The notes below the pieces were generated by a model that ran no database searches, was not told the origin of the DNA, and saw only the letters and a list, made by a program, of their open reading frames with translations. This document shows, one piece after another, positions 43,282 through 52,205 of a stretch of DNA of 64,000 nucleotides. Position numbers and translations under genes: made by a program. Source of the stretch: [Clostridium] fimetarium (GTDB taxonomy: Bacteria; Bacillota; Clostridia; Lachnospirales; Lachnospiraceae); contig NZ_FOJI01000005.1 in the NCBI RefSeq assembly GCF_900111235.1, forward strand, positions 215,396 to 279,395, read 5' to 3'. Positions within the stretch are counted from its first letter, which is position 1. Every line of letters begins with the position of its first letter.

Positions 43282-43494
43282 ACGTAAAATCATTACTTTG
43301 GCTTTGCAGTATCATTTGACGGTATGCAAAAGTTACTTATGTGTTTATTTTGTGCGCCAAGATAAAAAGTTCGTTGTCTGACGAACGCAGTGAGGAGTTC
43401 GAACTTTTTATCTTATCTTTTAGCACAAAATAAACACATTAGTAACTTGCATACAAGGAGATGATACAGCAAAGCCAAAGTAATGATTTTACGT
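43282..43494. repeat. 213-bp giant palindrome
   Basis: Arms complementary over nearly the whole length: ACGTAAAATCATTACTTTGG at one end and its complement at the other, then nested matching blocks with short bulges, closing around GACGAACGCAGTGAGGAG. It is similar in size and design to the 182-bp repeats but shares no obvious core sequence. Confidence 0.85.
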
Positions 43495-43525
43495 CCGTTC
43501 CAAAATAAAAAAAGAATTAATACAA

Positions 43526-43560
43526 AACCTATTGACAAAGTAGGAAAAGAATTTTATAAT
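43526..43560 (+). promoter_or_regulatory. Consensus promoter with overlapping operator (O-acetylhomoserine sulfhydrylase)
   Basis: TTGACA (43532-43537), 17 bases, TATAAT (43555-43560). The 7-7-7 site AACCTAT-N7-GTAGGAA (43526-43546) covers the -35 box. Confidence 0.7.
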
Positions 43561-43611
43561 TCATTTAATAAATCCTAAATCATAGATAGGGAAACGAAAG
43601 GAATGATAAAT

Positions 43612-43680
43612 ATGAGAAAATTAGAGAAGGAAAATCATTATCTACCGGAGAGCTTTCGAATGTGTCGATGTTGTAGCTAA
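43612..43680 (+). CDS. Leader peptide ending in MCRCCS (22 aa)
   Basis: A 22-codon frame starts 9 bases after AAAGGA and ends M-C-R-C-C-S-stop, with three Cys codons in the last five. It lies between the promoter and the O-acetylhomoserine sulfhydrylase gene. Cys-rich upstream frames that control sulfur genes by ribosome stalling are known from other bacteria. No terminator stem follows it; a GCATATT-AATGAA-AATATGC hairpin (43750-43769) instead lies just before the Shine-Dalgarno site of the main gene, so control of translation or RNA stability is possible. Confidence 0.7.
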   Translation: MRKLEKENHYLPESFRMCRCCS

Positions 43681-43783
43681 CTTCAGCAAGCAAGGATAAT
43701 AATTACATAAATTATGATTTATAAATAAAAATAAAATAAAATAAAAAGGGCATATTAATGAAAATATGCAAAGGGAGAATATT

Positions 43784-45094
43784 ATGAGTGATAAAATCAA
43801 AAGAGCAGACAGAAAATTGAAATTTGAGACATTGCAGTTACACGTAGGTCAAGAGAGCCCAGATCCAGTTACAGATTCAAGAGCAGTTCCAATTTACCAG
43901 ACATCATCTTATGTATTTCGTAATTCAGCACATGCAGCAGCAAGATTTGGTTTAGCTGACGCTGGTAATATTTATGGAAGATTAACAAATCCAACACAGG
44001 GTGTATTTGAAGAAAGAATTGCAGCACTTGAAGGTGGCGTTGCAGCACTTGCAGTTGCTTCAGGAGCAGCAGCGGTTGCATATACAATTGAGAATTTAGC
44101 ACAACAAGGAGATCATATTGTTGCAGCGAAGAACATATATGGCGGAACATATAACTTATTGGCACATACATTGCCTCAATATGGCATCACAACAACTTTC
44201 GTTGATGTATTTGAAGAAGGAGCAATTCAAAATGCAATCAAGGAAAATACAAAAGCTATATTGATTGAGACATTAGGAAATCCAAAGTCAGAAGTTGTAG
44301 ATATTGAAGCAATTGCTAAAATCGCACATGATAATAAAATCCCATTAGTAGTGGATAGTACATTTGCAACTCCTTATCTTGTTAGACCAATTGAATATGG
44401 CGCTGATATTGTTGTTCATTCAGCAACAAAATTCATTGGCGGTCACGGAACTGCAATTGGTGGCGTTATTGTTGATAGTGGAAAGTTTGATTGGGAAGCA
44501 TCTGGCAAATTTGCATCTCTTACAGAACCAAATCCAAGTTATCATGGAATTAGCTTTACAAAAGCAGTAGGACCTGCAGCATTTGTTACAAAAATCAGAG
44601 CTATCCTATTAAGAGATACTGGTGCTACATTATCACCATTCCATGCTTTCTTATTCTTACAAGGATTAGAGACACTTTCACTTAGAGTTGAGCGTCACGT
44701 AGAGAATGCACTTAAAGTAGTTCAATACTTAAATAATCATCCTCAAGTAGAGAAGGTACATCATCCTTCTGTTACAGATGATCAAAGCCAAAAAGATTTG
44801 TACAAAAAGTACTTTCCTAATGGTGGTGGATCAATATTTACATTTGAGATCAAAGGTGATGATCAGAAGGCAAAAGATTTCATTGATAATCTAGAATTGT
44901 TTTCACTCCTTGCAAATGTTGCAGATGTGAAATCTTTGGTTATACATCCAGCATCTACTACACATTCACAGCTTTCAGGTGAAGAATTATTAGACCAAGG
45001 AATCAAACCTAACACAATTCGTCTATCAATTGGAACTGAAAACGTAGATGATATTATTCAAGATTTAGAAGAAGCATTTAAAGCTGTACTATAA
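43784..45094 (+). CDS. metY: O-acetylhomoserine sulfhydrylase (MetY)
   Basis: A 436-residue PLP enzyme that condenses O-acetylhomoserine with sulfide or methanethiol to give homocysteine or methionine. [22 protein letters not shown], the [20 protein letters not shown] block, [24 protein letters not shown] and [12 protein letters not shown] with the PLP Lys (about 205) are all as in MetY, as is the extra length over MetB. ATG 43784 has GGGAG about 7 bases upstream; the frame opens at 43766. It has its own operator and Cys leader. It can use methanethiol, which makes it the natural sink for a C-S reductase. Confidence 0.92.
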   Translation: MSDKIKRADRKLKFETLQLHVGQESPDPVTDSRAVPIYQTSSYVFRNSAHAAARFGLADAGNIYGRLTNPTQGVFEERIAALEGGVAALAVASGAAAVAYTIENLAQQGDHIVAAKNIYGGTYNLLAHTLPQYGITTTFVDVFEEGAIQNAIKENTKAILIETLGNPKSEVVDIEAIAKIAHDNKIPLVVDSTFATPYLVRPIEYGADIVVHSATKFIGGHGTAIGGVIVDSGKFDWEASGKFASLTEPNPSYHGISFTKAVGPAAFVTKIRAILLRDTGATLSPFHAFLFLQGLETLSLRVERHVENALKVVQYLNNHPQVEKVHHPSVTDDQSQKDLYKKYFPNGGGSIFTFEIKGDDQKAKDFIDNLELFSLLANVADVKSLVIHPASTTHSQLSGEELLDQGIKPNTIRLSIGTENVDDIIQDLEEAFKAVL

Positions 45095-45195
45095 GGAATA
45101 ATAAGTTGTTGTTCAAAGGCCCTTGGATATCGTATAATAGCTTGTATAAAGAGAAACTTATATAAAAATATTAATAGATTGGGTGGGAAAAACAT

Positions 45196-45828
45196 ATGAA
45201 AATAGAAGTATGGTCAGATTTTGCATGTCCCTATTGTTATCTAGGGGAGAAAAAATTAGAGAAGGCAATCGCCGAGGTAGAATTAAAATCCCCTGTGGAG
45301 ATTACATTTAGAAGTTTTCAGTTGAATGTAGATGCAGGGAGTTATAACGGTCAGAATATTAATACTCTTATTTCAAAAAAATATGGGATTACTTTGGATG
45401 AAGCGAAAGCGGCAAATGATAATATTGTTAGTCTTGCAGCAGAGGTAGGTTTGAATTTTGATTTTGAACATCTAAAACCAGGAAACACAGCACTGGCTCA
45501 TGAAGTTTTAAAATTTTCAAATTCAATTGGAAAAGGCAATGAAGTAGCAAAACGTATTTTTGCAGCATACTTTGAAGAAGGCATAGATATTGGCGATAAG
45601 AATAATCTTCTCGAACTTGCAGAAGAGGTAGATATTGATAAGAATACATTACAACTAGATTTAAAACTTGAAAAATATACTAGCGAAGTTATTAAAGATC
45701 AAAATGAAGCAATTCAACTTGGTATAACAGGTGTTCCATTTTTTATTATTGATAACAAATATTCAATATCCGGGGCTCAAAGTGTTGACTACTTCAAAAA
45801 GGCTTTAGAAAAAGCTATGGAGGATTAG
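45196..45828 (+). CDS. DsbA-family FrnE-like thioredoxin-fold protein
   Basis: A 210-residue protein with active site CPYC (about 11-14) in VWSDFACPYCYLGEKKLE, and the FrnE/DSBA signature FEHLKPGNTALAHEVLK and TGVPFFIID with the cis-Pro. No signal peptide is seen, so it is cytosolic, as in FrnE. It may be a disulfide isomerase, or act on glutathione-type or organosulfur compounds. It follows metY by about 100 bases. Confidence 0.85.
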   Translation: MKIEVWSDFACPYCYLGEKKLEKAIAEVELKSPVEITFRSFQLNVDAGSYNGQNINTLISKKYGITLDEAKAANDNIVSLAAEVGLNFDFEHLKPGNTALAHEVLKFSNSIGKGNEVAKRIFAAYFEEGIDIGDKNNLLELAEEVDIDKNTLQLDLKLEKYTSEVIKDQNEAIQLGITGVPFFIIDNKYSISGAQSVDYFKKALEKAMED

Positions 45829-45894
45829 TTCAGAGTTGAGGAATATGCATTATTAAACGGCAGCAAGGTTAAACATGAATTTGTGAAATTTGAT

Positions 45895-45976
45895 TTGCAA
45901 ATTTAAAAAGATAAGGTATAATAAAACTATGTTTATAAAGGTTAAAAGGCAGCAGTCATATGATTGGTGCCTTTTT
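45895..45976 (+). promoter_or_regulatory. Promoter and terminator-like leader hairpin of the desulfurase gene
   Basis: TTGCAA (45895-45900), 16 bases, TATAAT (45917-45922). In the leader AAAAGGCA (45944-45951) pairs with TGCCTTTTTT (45967-45976), a terminator-like stem just before the Shine-Dalgarno site, suggesting conditional read-through. Confidence 0.55.
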
Positions 45977-45995
45977 TCGGCAGAGAGGAATTCAG

Positions 45996-47117
45996 ATGAT
46001 ATATTTAGATTATGCTGCAAATACACCAGTAAATAGTGAGGTTTTAGACTGCTTTTGTGAGGAAAATAGATCCTTTTATGGCAATCCAAACTCTACTCAT
46101 AAATTAGGACAAAACGCAAAACAACATATGGATGAAATTACCGCAAATATTGCGAATTTACTTGAAGTAAAGCCGTCTGAACTCATATATACTTCGGGTT
46201 CTAGCGAATCCAATAATCTAGCAATAAAAGGTGTGGCTTATACCTATAGAAATAGAGGAAAGCACATCATTTCAACATGTTTGGAGCACTCATCAGTGAG
46301 TGGAGCCCTGACTGCATTAAAAAATCAAGGTTATGAAATCGATTTGGTGGATATCTTACCAAATGGTCAGGTTGATATGGATCACTTAGCGGAATTAATA
46401 AGAAATGATACAATACTCATTTCGGTGTGTTATGTGGACAGCGAGTTAGGAATTTTACAACCGATTGAGGAAATAGCAAAACTTATAAATGACAAACCAA
46501 ACTGCTATCTACACGTTGATGCTACTCAGGCAGTTGGAAAAATTAAAATCAACATGGAAAACATTGATCTGTTATCATTTACTCCCCATAAATTTTATGG
46601 GATTAATGGATGTGGCATTCTAATCCGCAAAGAAAATGTAGTTTTGGAGCCTTTAATACATGGTGGAGCAAGTACGACTATATATAGAAGCGGAACACCA
46701 GCATTAGGTTTAGCAGCTTCTATTTACACAGCGCTTCAGATTGCCTATGAAGCATTGGATAAAAATTATAATTATGTGGAAAAACTCAATCAAGAAATAA
46801 AATCGCAACTTTTAAAATATCCATTGGTTAGAATAAATAGTACAGAAAAATCAATACCCCACATCTTGAACCTTAGCGTGAAAGGTGTAAAGGGTACTGT
46901 ATTTCAACAGGAATTATCAAGTAGGGATATTTGTGTATCAGTGAAGTCCGCATGCTCTGTGGAAGCGACGATGTCAAGACCAGTGTATGCAGTTTCAAAA
47001 GACAAGAAAAATGCAATGTGTTCATGGAGAATCAGTCTTAGCCATTTGACAACCAAGGAAGAAGTTGATACATTTATGAAGGCGTTTGATGAATGCTATA
47101 AGAAATTGACGATTTAA
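45996..47117 (+). CDS. Cysteine desulfurase (NifS/IscS class V)
   Basis: A 373-residue PLP enzyme that removes sulfur from cysteine for Fe-S clusters and thiolation. IYLDYAANTPVN, the NPNSTHKLG block, TSGSSESNNLAIKG, HSSVSG, the PLP site SFTPHKFYGINGCGIL with Lys (about 197) and the active Cys in SVKSACSVEAT (about 319) are all present. ATG 45996 follows AGAGGAA by 8 bases. It is upstream of a TtcA-like enzyme, a plausible sulfur acceptor. It may supply sulfur for NifB-type cluster assembly as well. Confidence 0.9.
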   Translation: MIYLDYAANTPVNSEVLDCFCEENRSFYGNPNSTHKLGQNAKQHMDEITANIANLLEVKPSELIYTSGSSESNNLAIKGVAYTYRNRGKHIISTCLEHSSVSGALTALKNQGYEIDLVDILPNGQVDMDHLAELIRNDTILISVCYVDSELGILQPIEEIAKLINDKPNCYLHVDATQAVGKIKINMENIDLLSFTPHKFYGINGCGILIRKENVVLEPLIHGGASTTIYRSGTPALGLAASIYTALQIAYEALDKNYNYVEKLNQEIKSQLLKYPLVRINSTEKSIPHILNLSVKGVKGTVFQQELSSRDICVSVKSACSVEATMSRPVYAVSKDKKNAMCSWRISLSHLTTKEEVDTFMKAFDECYKKLTI

Positions 47118-47139
47118 AAGGTGAAAAAGAGCTGAACTG

Positions 47140-47245
47140 GTTTGAAAGTAATATATTGAAACTATATACGAAAATATACATTGAAGCTATATTGAAACTT
47201 TATATTGAAACTATACATTGAAAACATGCATTGAACCATGTATGT
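47140..47245. repeat. Degenerate ATTGAAACT-type minisatellite
   Basis: About six imperfect copies of a unit such as ATATTGAAACTAT occur between the desulfurase and the TtcA-like gene. It may be a slippage product or an unstructured spacer; no coding sense is seen. Confidence 0.65.
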
Positions 47246-47260
47246 TGAAAGGAAATTACC

Positions 47261-48091
47261 ATGGAAAGATACGAAGAAATAGAGAAGAGTATTATTAAAA
47301 AATATAGAAAACCTATCTGGAGACAGTTTACAAAAGGCATCAATGAGTATGAGATGATCAAGGAAAATGATAAAATTGCGGTTTGTATTTCTGGCGGAAA
47401 AGACTCCATGCTTCTTGCCAAATTAATGCAGGAAATACAAAAACACGGTGTAATAAAGTTTGAGTTGGTTTTCCTTGTAATGGATCCTGGTTATAATGAG
47501 ATTAATAGGCAGACGATAATTAATAATGCAGAGTTATTAAATATTCCGATTACGATTTTCGAATCAGATATATTTGATGCTGTGGCAAATGTGGAAAATA
47601 CGCCATGCTACTTGTGTGCTAGAATGCGAAGAGGCTATTTATACAGTAATGCACAAAGGCTAGGCTGTAATAAGATTGCACTAGGACATCATTTTGATGA
47701 TGTAATTGAGACCATACTTATGGGGATGATGTACAGTGGTAAAATAGAGACCATGATGCCCAAGCTCCATAGCAAGAATTTCGAAGGAATGCAGCTAATA
47801 AGGCCTATGTATAAGGTAAAAGAAGCTGACATTATTGCATGGAAAGAATATAATGACTTGCAGTTTATTCAGTGCGCATGTAGATTCACTGAAAATTGTT
47901 CAATATGTGACAATGGTGGTGGCGGCTCCAAAAGAGAAGAAATGAAGAAGCTCATCAAAAAATTACGTCTAACGAGTGATGTGATAGATATTAATATCTT
48001 CAGAAGTATCCATAACATTAATTTAAATACGGTAATTGGTTATCACAAGGACGACGTTGAGAGTAGCTTTTTGGATGACTATAACGACTAG
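47261..48091 (+). CDS. TtcA/PP-loop tRNA-thiolation-type ATPase
   Basis: A 276-residue PP-loop enzyme. SGGKDSMLL (about 45-53) binds ATP. The two pairs of cysteines CYLC (about 117-120) and CACRFTENCSIC (about 206-217), with ALGHHFDDVIETILM, are those of TtcA-type proteins that hold a Fe-S cluster and add sulfur to tRNA (2-thiocytidine 32). Some relatives act on other substrates, so the exact tRNA target is uncertain. It follows the cysteine desulfurase, the normal sulfur donor. Confidence 0.82.
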   Translation: MERYEEIEKSIIKKYRKPIWRQFTKGINEYEMIKENDKIAVCISGGKDSMLLAKLMQEIQKHGVIKFELVFLVMDPGYNEINRQTIINNAELLNIPITIFESDIFDAVANVENTPCYLCARMRRGYLYSNAQRLGCNKIALGHHFDDVIETILMGMMYSGKIETMMPKLHSKNFEGMQLIRPMYKVKEADIIAWKEYNDLQFIQCACRFTENCSICDNGGGGSKREEMKKLIKKLRLTSDVIDINIFRSIHNINLNTVIGYHKDDVESSFLDDYND

Positions 48092-48144
48092 TAGCACATG
48101 CATAGACACTTAGATACGTAAGATATCATATAGGATAGAGCATA

Positions 48145-48287
48145 TTGACGACACCCATTGAATATGGTAATATTAACCAATGGGGTATAAATTAAAGGGG
48201 ACAATTAAACAGGGTAAGAGGCTAAGAATTATTAGCGTTGCTTAACTATGAATTTTGCCGAGAATATTTATATTCTCGGCTTTTATT
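48145..48287 (+). ncRNA. Possible short untranslated transcript or leader with terminator
   Basis: TTGACG (48145-48150) and TAATAT (48168-48173), 17 bases apart, are followed about 85 bases later by a strong terminator (GCCGAGAATA/TATTCTCGGC, 48257-48280, then T-rich). No reading frame with a start signal lies between. The transcript would be about 105 nt: a small RNA, or a regulated leader of the lipoprotein gene at 48340. I do not recognise a known RNA family. Confidence 0.45.
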
Positions 48288-48339
48288 TTATAAAAATTAA
48301 GATATATTTATTGGAATTTTACAGTAAAGTGAGGTTTAT

Positions 48340-49116
48340 ATGAAAAAGGTTAAAATTACATTGGTATCAACTATTGTATGTATAAATATAATTACTGCAA
48401 TATGCTTGGTAAGCTGCCAAAATAATGAGAGCGGTAATACTTTTGATAATAGTACAAGCAGCCATGATGAGGTATCTAGTATATCTTATGAGCTAAGAAA
48501 TGTTTCTGTGGATTATACAATAAATGAAGAAGTATTTTCAGATACATCACATATAAATAGTAATGTTAATATTAAGTACCCACAATTAATTGGTGATAAG
48601 AGAGATTATTCTGAGGTGAATAATTTTATTAAAGAAACAATAATGGAACATTTATATGATTATGGTGTTGATTATTCTAATTTAACCATTACTGTTGATT
48701 TTAAAATTACGTTTAGCAATAAACGATTGATTAGCATTGTGTTTAGTGGATTTGGTAATGTTAGAACAGCAGCACACCCCAATAATATCTTTTATTCATT
48801 AAATATAGATCTAGAGGCTTGTTCAAAAATAAAGCTACAGGATATATGTTCTATTAATAGTAATTTAGTTAAGATTTATAGGGAGAAATGGGCACAGCAA
48901 ACAGATGAAGTAAGAGCGGTTATTTTGAGAGATTATAATGATGATGATTTAATAAAAGCATTCACTCAGGCGGATAATTTAGGTAGTAGTGTATATAGTT
49001 ATCTAACTAGTAATGGAGTAGCATTTAGTCTTTCTGTTTCGCATGCAATTGGAGATCATATAGAAACTGAAATTAATTACCAGGAAATAAAAGATAACCT
49101 TAAAATAAAAGAGTGA
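48340..49116 (+). CDS. Lipoprotein with DUF4163/DUF3298-type domain
   Basis: A 258-residue predicted lipoprotein (signal ending LVSC, Cys about 28; Asn/Ser-rich linker). The rest shows NVNIKYPQLIGD (about 70-82), then the DUF3298 pattern LNIDLEACSKIKLQDIC in the C-terminal half. This domain pair occurs in RsiV-type anti-sigma factors and in secreted clostridial proteins, where a lysozyme-binding or general wall role is known only for RsiV. There is no transmembrane anti-sigma region here, so function is unknown. Confidence 0.75.
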   Translation: MKKVKITLVSTIVCINIITAICLVSCQNNESGNTFDNSTSSHDEVSSISYELRNVSVDYTINEEVFSDTSHINSNVNIKYPQLIGDKRDYSEVNNFIKETIMEHLYDYGVDYSNLTITVDFKITFSNKRLISIVFSGFGNVRTAAHPNNIFYSLNIDLEACSKIKLQDICSINSNLVKIYREKWAQQTDEVRAVILRDYNDDDLIKAFTQADNLGSSVYSYLTSNGVAFSLSVSHAIGDHIETEINYQEIKDNLKIKE

Positions 49117-49202
49117 ATATTTGAAAATTAATTATCTTAGGAAAATGTTCTATAGTAGAAAGTGTTGTTAAAAATAAAGACTACTGGATTGTCAATATTT
49201 TT

Positions 49203-50036
49203 CTAAACAACTTTTTTAAGGGTATTCATTCTGTATTGGACTGGTGTTTGATATTCCAGCGAAGAATGAATTCTGCGGTTATTAAACCAATTAACATAGT
49301 CAGCTAACTCCAATTGTAATTGATAAAGACTTGCAAATGTCTGATTCTTTACAAATTCTGTCTTGATGATTTTAAATGTTGCTTCAGCAACGGCATTGTC
49401 ATATGGGCAGCCTTTATGGCTTAGTGACCTCTGAATATCAAAGACTTCAAGTGTTTCATCAATCATCTGGTTCTTGAATTCATTGCCTCGGTCTGTATGA
49501 AATATATTTATATCACCAAGATTTTCTTTCACTGACATAAATGCCTGTTTTACTAATGCTGCAGTTTTACGTCGACCAGAACTATAACCAATGATTTCGC
49601 GGTTAAAAAGGTCAACAAGTACACATATGTAATGCCAGCTCATTCCGACTCTAACATATGTTAAATCACTTACTACTACGTTTCTATATGACTGTTCGTT
49701 AAAATGTCGATCAACAACATTTTCCACTTTTGATTCATTACATGTATCTTTTTGTGGATGAAATTGAGCCGTAGTATAAGAAGATACAAGACCTTCCTGC
49801 TTCATGATTCTGCCGATTCTTCTACGAGATGAAATGATATCTCTATCGGCAAGCTCTTTCTTGATTTTTCGCGTTCCGTAATTATTACGGCTCGCTTTAA
49901 ATATATCAACTATGGCAGATTCAAGCTCAGATTCATTCCGATTCTTGCTTGCTTCATAATAGTAGGTACTTCTGTTAACCTGAAGGACGCGACACATTGC
50001 TGATACAGAGTATTTGTGAATATTCACCTTAATCAC
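49203..50036 (-). CDS. IS3-family transposase OrfB (DDE integrase)
   Basis: A 277-residue rve-domain integrase. The HTH_21 segment (RSTYYYEASKNRNESELES) precedes the DDE catalytic core: Asp in VVSDLTYVRVG, Asp in FHTDRGNEF and Glu in NAVAEATFKIIKTE. The C-terminal YVNWFNNRRIHSSLEYQTPVQY motif is standard. It lies 2 bases after OrfA in the -1 frame, so it is probably made as an OrfAB fusion by frameshifting; an AAAAAA-T run lies within OrfA near 50106. Confidence 0.93.
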   Translation of the reverse strand: MIKVNIHKYSVSAMCRVLQVNRSTYYYEASKNRNESELESAIVDIFKASRNNYGTRKIKKELADRDIISSRRRIGRIMKQEGLVSSYTTAQFHPQKDTCNESKVENVVDRHFNEQSYRNVVVSDLTYVRVGMSWHYICVLVDLFNREIIGYSSGRRKTAALVKQAFMSVKENLGDINIFHTDRGNEFKNQMIDETLEVFDIQRSLSHKGCPYDNAVAEATFKIIKTEFVKNQTFASLYQLQLELADYVNWFNNRRIHSSLEYQTPVQYRMNTLKKVV

Positions 50037-50038
50037 AT

Positions 50039-50353
50039 TTACTTTCGTCCTAAGATCAGCGCCGCTTGTTTTAAAATATCATTCTCCATCTCTAACACTT
50101 TTAATTTTTTCTGGAGACGGATCAGTTCTTCTTGCTCAGGGGTACGATTGTCCTTCTCTTTGAAAGAACCAGAACTCTCTGCCTGGATAATCCATTTATC
50201 TAAGAGTGAACTAGCAATATCATACTCACGTATGATGTCGCATTTTCTTTTACCGTTACGGTAGAGATCAATAATTTGTTGTTTAAAATCTGATGTATAA
50301 GTACGTCGGGTTTTACGAGGGGCTTTTTCGGACATAATCAATCTTCCTTTCAT
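50039..50353 (-). CDS. IS3-family transposase OrfA
   Basis: A 104-residue HTH protein that recognises the element ends. The helix-turn-helix is in SDFKQQIIDLYRNGKRKCDIIREYDIASSLLDKWI (about 21-55, only cited), followed by a leucine-zipper-like helix (RLQKKLKVLEMENDIL). The length is normal for the family. Confidence 0.92.
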   Translation of the reverse strand: MKGRLIMSEKAPRKTRRTYTSDFKQQIIDLYRNGKRKCDIIREYDIASSLLDKWIIQAESSGSFKEKDNRTPEQEELIRLQKKLKVLEMENDILKQAALILGRK

Positions 50354-50503
50354 TTATATGAATTCATTGTATATGCCCTTTAAAAATCTGTCTAGTTTAT
50401 TATAGCCGATCCAGTTGGCGCTTTAACCTAGGTGACTATTCCATAGGTTGATCCACATAATGAAGGTCGATTCTATAAATATAAGTAGGATAAGGGTAAA
50501 AAT

Positions 50504-51166
50504 ATGATTAAACAAAAAGTATTTATATGTATCCTTTTGTCGATTCTGTTAATGCAGTCTGCTTGTTCGCATTCGTCAGATCCATTTGATACATCATCAA
50601 GCAGGATAACATCTGATGCATCATTAGGGGGGGATATATCCTCAGACAACCATTCTTTCTTTTCTGTTGATGATATTAAGAACGCTGAAATAATTGAAGA
50701 AAACGAACATTATAAAGTCGTTAAATTGAATTTCCTGTTTTACTATAATATATTTGATGAAAATCATAGAATAGTGAAATCAGGCGGACCATTGAGTCGC
50801 CAACCCCACATTTTAATGGTAAGCGATCATCTTGTAAGGTTCACATTGCAAGCAGGTACAGGAATAGGGACTCAATGGGGGTACTACTACGACACAAAAA
50901 TGGATATGCTTTCAAGTATCTTCCAATACATTTTTGACCAGTGCAATGGCAAAGTAGCATATGGGGGGGTAAACAAGGTTATTGTAAGAGATATTTTTGA
51001 TGAGACCAAGTATTTTCTTGAAATAACATCTTTTAAAGAACCTTTTTCAAATGTGGTCGAGCCTATCACCAATGTAGAATTTACAGACAGTGGAGCAAGT
51101 GTAAAAGTTTCATATCTTACAGGTGTTAATTATCAAGAAATATCAGAAAGTTTTGACTTGAATTGA
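50504..51166 (+). CDS. Predicted lipoprotein, function unknown
   Basis: A 220-residue lipoprotein: signal MIKQKVFICILLSILLMQSAC with Cys21, then a Ser/Asp-rich linker and a mixed alpha/beta domain (about 55-220) with a GGPLSRQPHILMV segment. I see no known family motif. It resembles the genes around it only in having a signal peptide. It sits in a region of IS and gene fragments. Confidence 0.65.
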   Translation: MIKQKVFICILLSILLMQSACSHSSDPFDTSSSRITSDASLGGDISSDNHSFFSVDDIKNAEIIEENEHYKVVKLNFLFYYNIFDENHRIVKSGGPLSRQPHILMVSDHLVRFTLQAGTGIGTQWGYYYDTKMDMLSSIFQYIFDQCNGKVAYGGVNKVIVRDIFDETKYFLEITSFKEPFSNVVEPITNVEFTDSGASVKVSYLTGVNYQEISESFDLN

Positions 51167-51198
51167 CTTTTTGCAATATCATAAATAATCGAATTTAA

Positions 51199-51294
51199 AA
51201 AAATATTAAAATCCTGCAATTGCAGCCAGATCATGAAAAAGCTCTATTAGAGGCTAAAAAGATTGAAATAAGAAGGCGTGGTAATTTGATTTGA
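51199..51294 (+). pseudogene. Remnant of a TPR-like protein C-terminus
   Basis: A short open stretch without a start reads ILQLQPDHEKALLEAKKIE..., the pattern of a tetratricopeptide repeat (L-x-x-x-P-D-x-x-x-A-L), and ends in TGA. It is probably the tail of a deleted gene. The rest of 51167-51445 shows nothing. Confidence 0.35.
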
Positions 51295-51445
51295 AAAGAG
51301 AAATGGAATTTATTGTTACAATTTTTATCTGTATTTCTATTGCAACTAATCATTTGTGAAATAAGAGTGAGGATGCGTGTGAATAAAAAATTACGAATTA
51401 TTGTAGTAGTATGATGAAATTTTAAAAATTAGAATAGGTGATTAA

Positions 51446-51973
51446 ATGAAAAAATATCGTATTACAAAATATAATCCTTTCCTTCGTGATAAACAAGGAC
51501 GATATGCTTTGAGTGAATGGACATCATATGCTGATATTGGAAAATTATATAATGGTGAAGTATTTGAGCCTAATGAATATATATGTGTCGAAAACAAATA
51601 TATTCAAGTGTTAATGATGATATTAAAAGATAAGAGTATTGATACATTAGTAGTCAAAGATTTGGAAAAATATTTCAGCATTGCTGAAGCAGTGAAACTT
51701 CTAAACGATAGTGATTTGTCTTTATCAAAAAAAGAAGAAGAATTATTTGAAACTGTAAGGAATGAAAACATAATATCGATTAGTCAAGTGGATGAAATGA
51801 CTAAATTATTATTGAGAGAGTGTTTATGGTGCAAATTAAGGACTCAGGAAAATAACTTGTTTATTCAGGTCGGATATGATTTTTATTTGTATATATATTG
51901 TGAAAATATACCACGAAAAATTATTAGTGATGTTAGCATGTTTCAAATGTATATAGAAGAAATGGATATATAA
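51446..51973 (+). CDS. Hypothetical protein, possible immunity-type protein
   Basis: A 175-residue cytosolic protein beginning KKYRITKYNPFLRDKQGRY. Similar proteins of unknown function are frequent in Firmicutes accessory regions, sometimes among toxin-immunity gene sets; that is context knowledge, not proof. Glu and Lys are abundant and there is no signal or membrane segment. The start follows a weak AGGTGA site. Confidence 0.55.
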   Translation: MKKYRITKYNPFLRDKQGRYALSEWTSYADIGKLYNGEVFEPNEYICVENKYIQVLMMILKDKSIDTLVVKDLEKYFSIAEAVKLLNDSDLSLSKKEEELFETVRNENIISISQVDEMTKLLLRECLWCKLRTQENNLFIQVGYDFYLYIYCENIPRKIISDVSMFQMYIEEMDI

Positions 51974-51974
51974 G

Positions 51975-52064
51975 ATGTTTGAATTAATATTAAACTTGCG
52001 ATTGAAACAAGAAGTAGAATATCCAGAAAATGATCAAGGGAAGTTATTATTGGATTTGTCCTGA
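51975..52064 (+). pseudogene. Short relic frame after the hypothetical gene
   Basis: A 29-codon frame (MFELILNLRLKQEVEYPEND...) starts 2 bases after the previous stop and ends early. It has the look of a truncated small gene, but there is no Shine-Dalgarno site. Nothing else is seen to 52205. Confidence 0.25.
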
Positions 52065-52205
52065 TTGTCACGACTTTAAGGAACTTTTTCAGTGGAAATA
52101 ATGAGCAAGTTATAGATGTATATTGCTGAGATGATGAAATGATTTTTTGGGATTGTTGATAATACGTTGAGTTATTATATACTTAAGTAAGGAAAAAGGA
52201 GATTT

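Larger units (their letters stand above)
49175..50410 (-). mobile_element. IS3-family insertion sequence (IS150-like), complete genes
   Basis: Two consecutive genes, an OrfA helix-turn-helix protein and an OrfB DDE integrase, make an IS3-family element. The ends are not resolved: plus-strand TTGTCAATATTTTT at about 49191 and minus-strand TAGACAGATTTTT at about 50399-50387 may be the inverted repeats. A target duplication could not be seen. The flanking lipoprotein genes are not interrupted. Confidence 0.8.

Noticed and set aside
47140..47245. CRISPR-like or regulatory repeat array
   Set aside because: The units are short (about 12-17 bases), degenerate and without unique spacers; more like a minisatellite.
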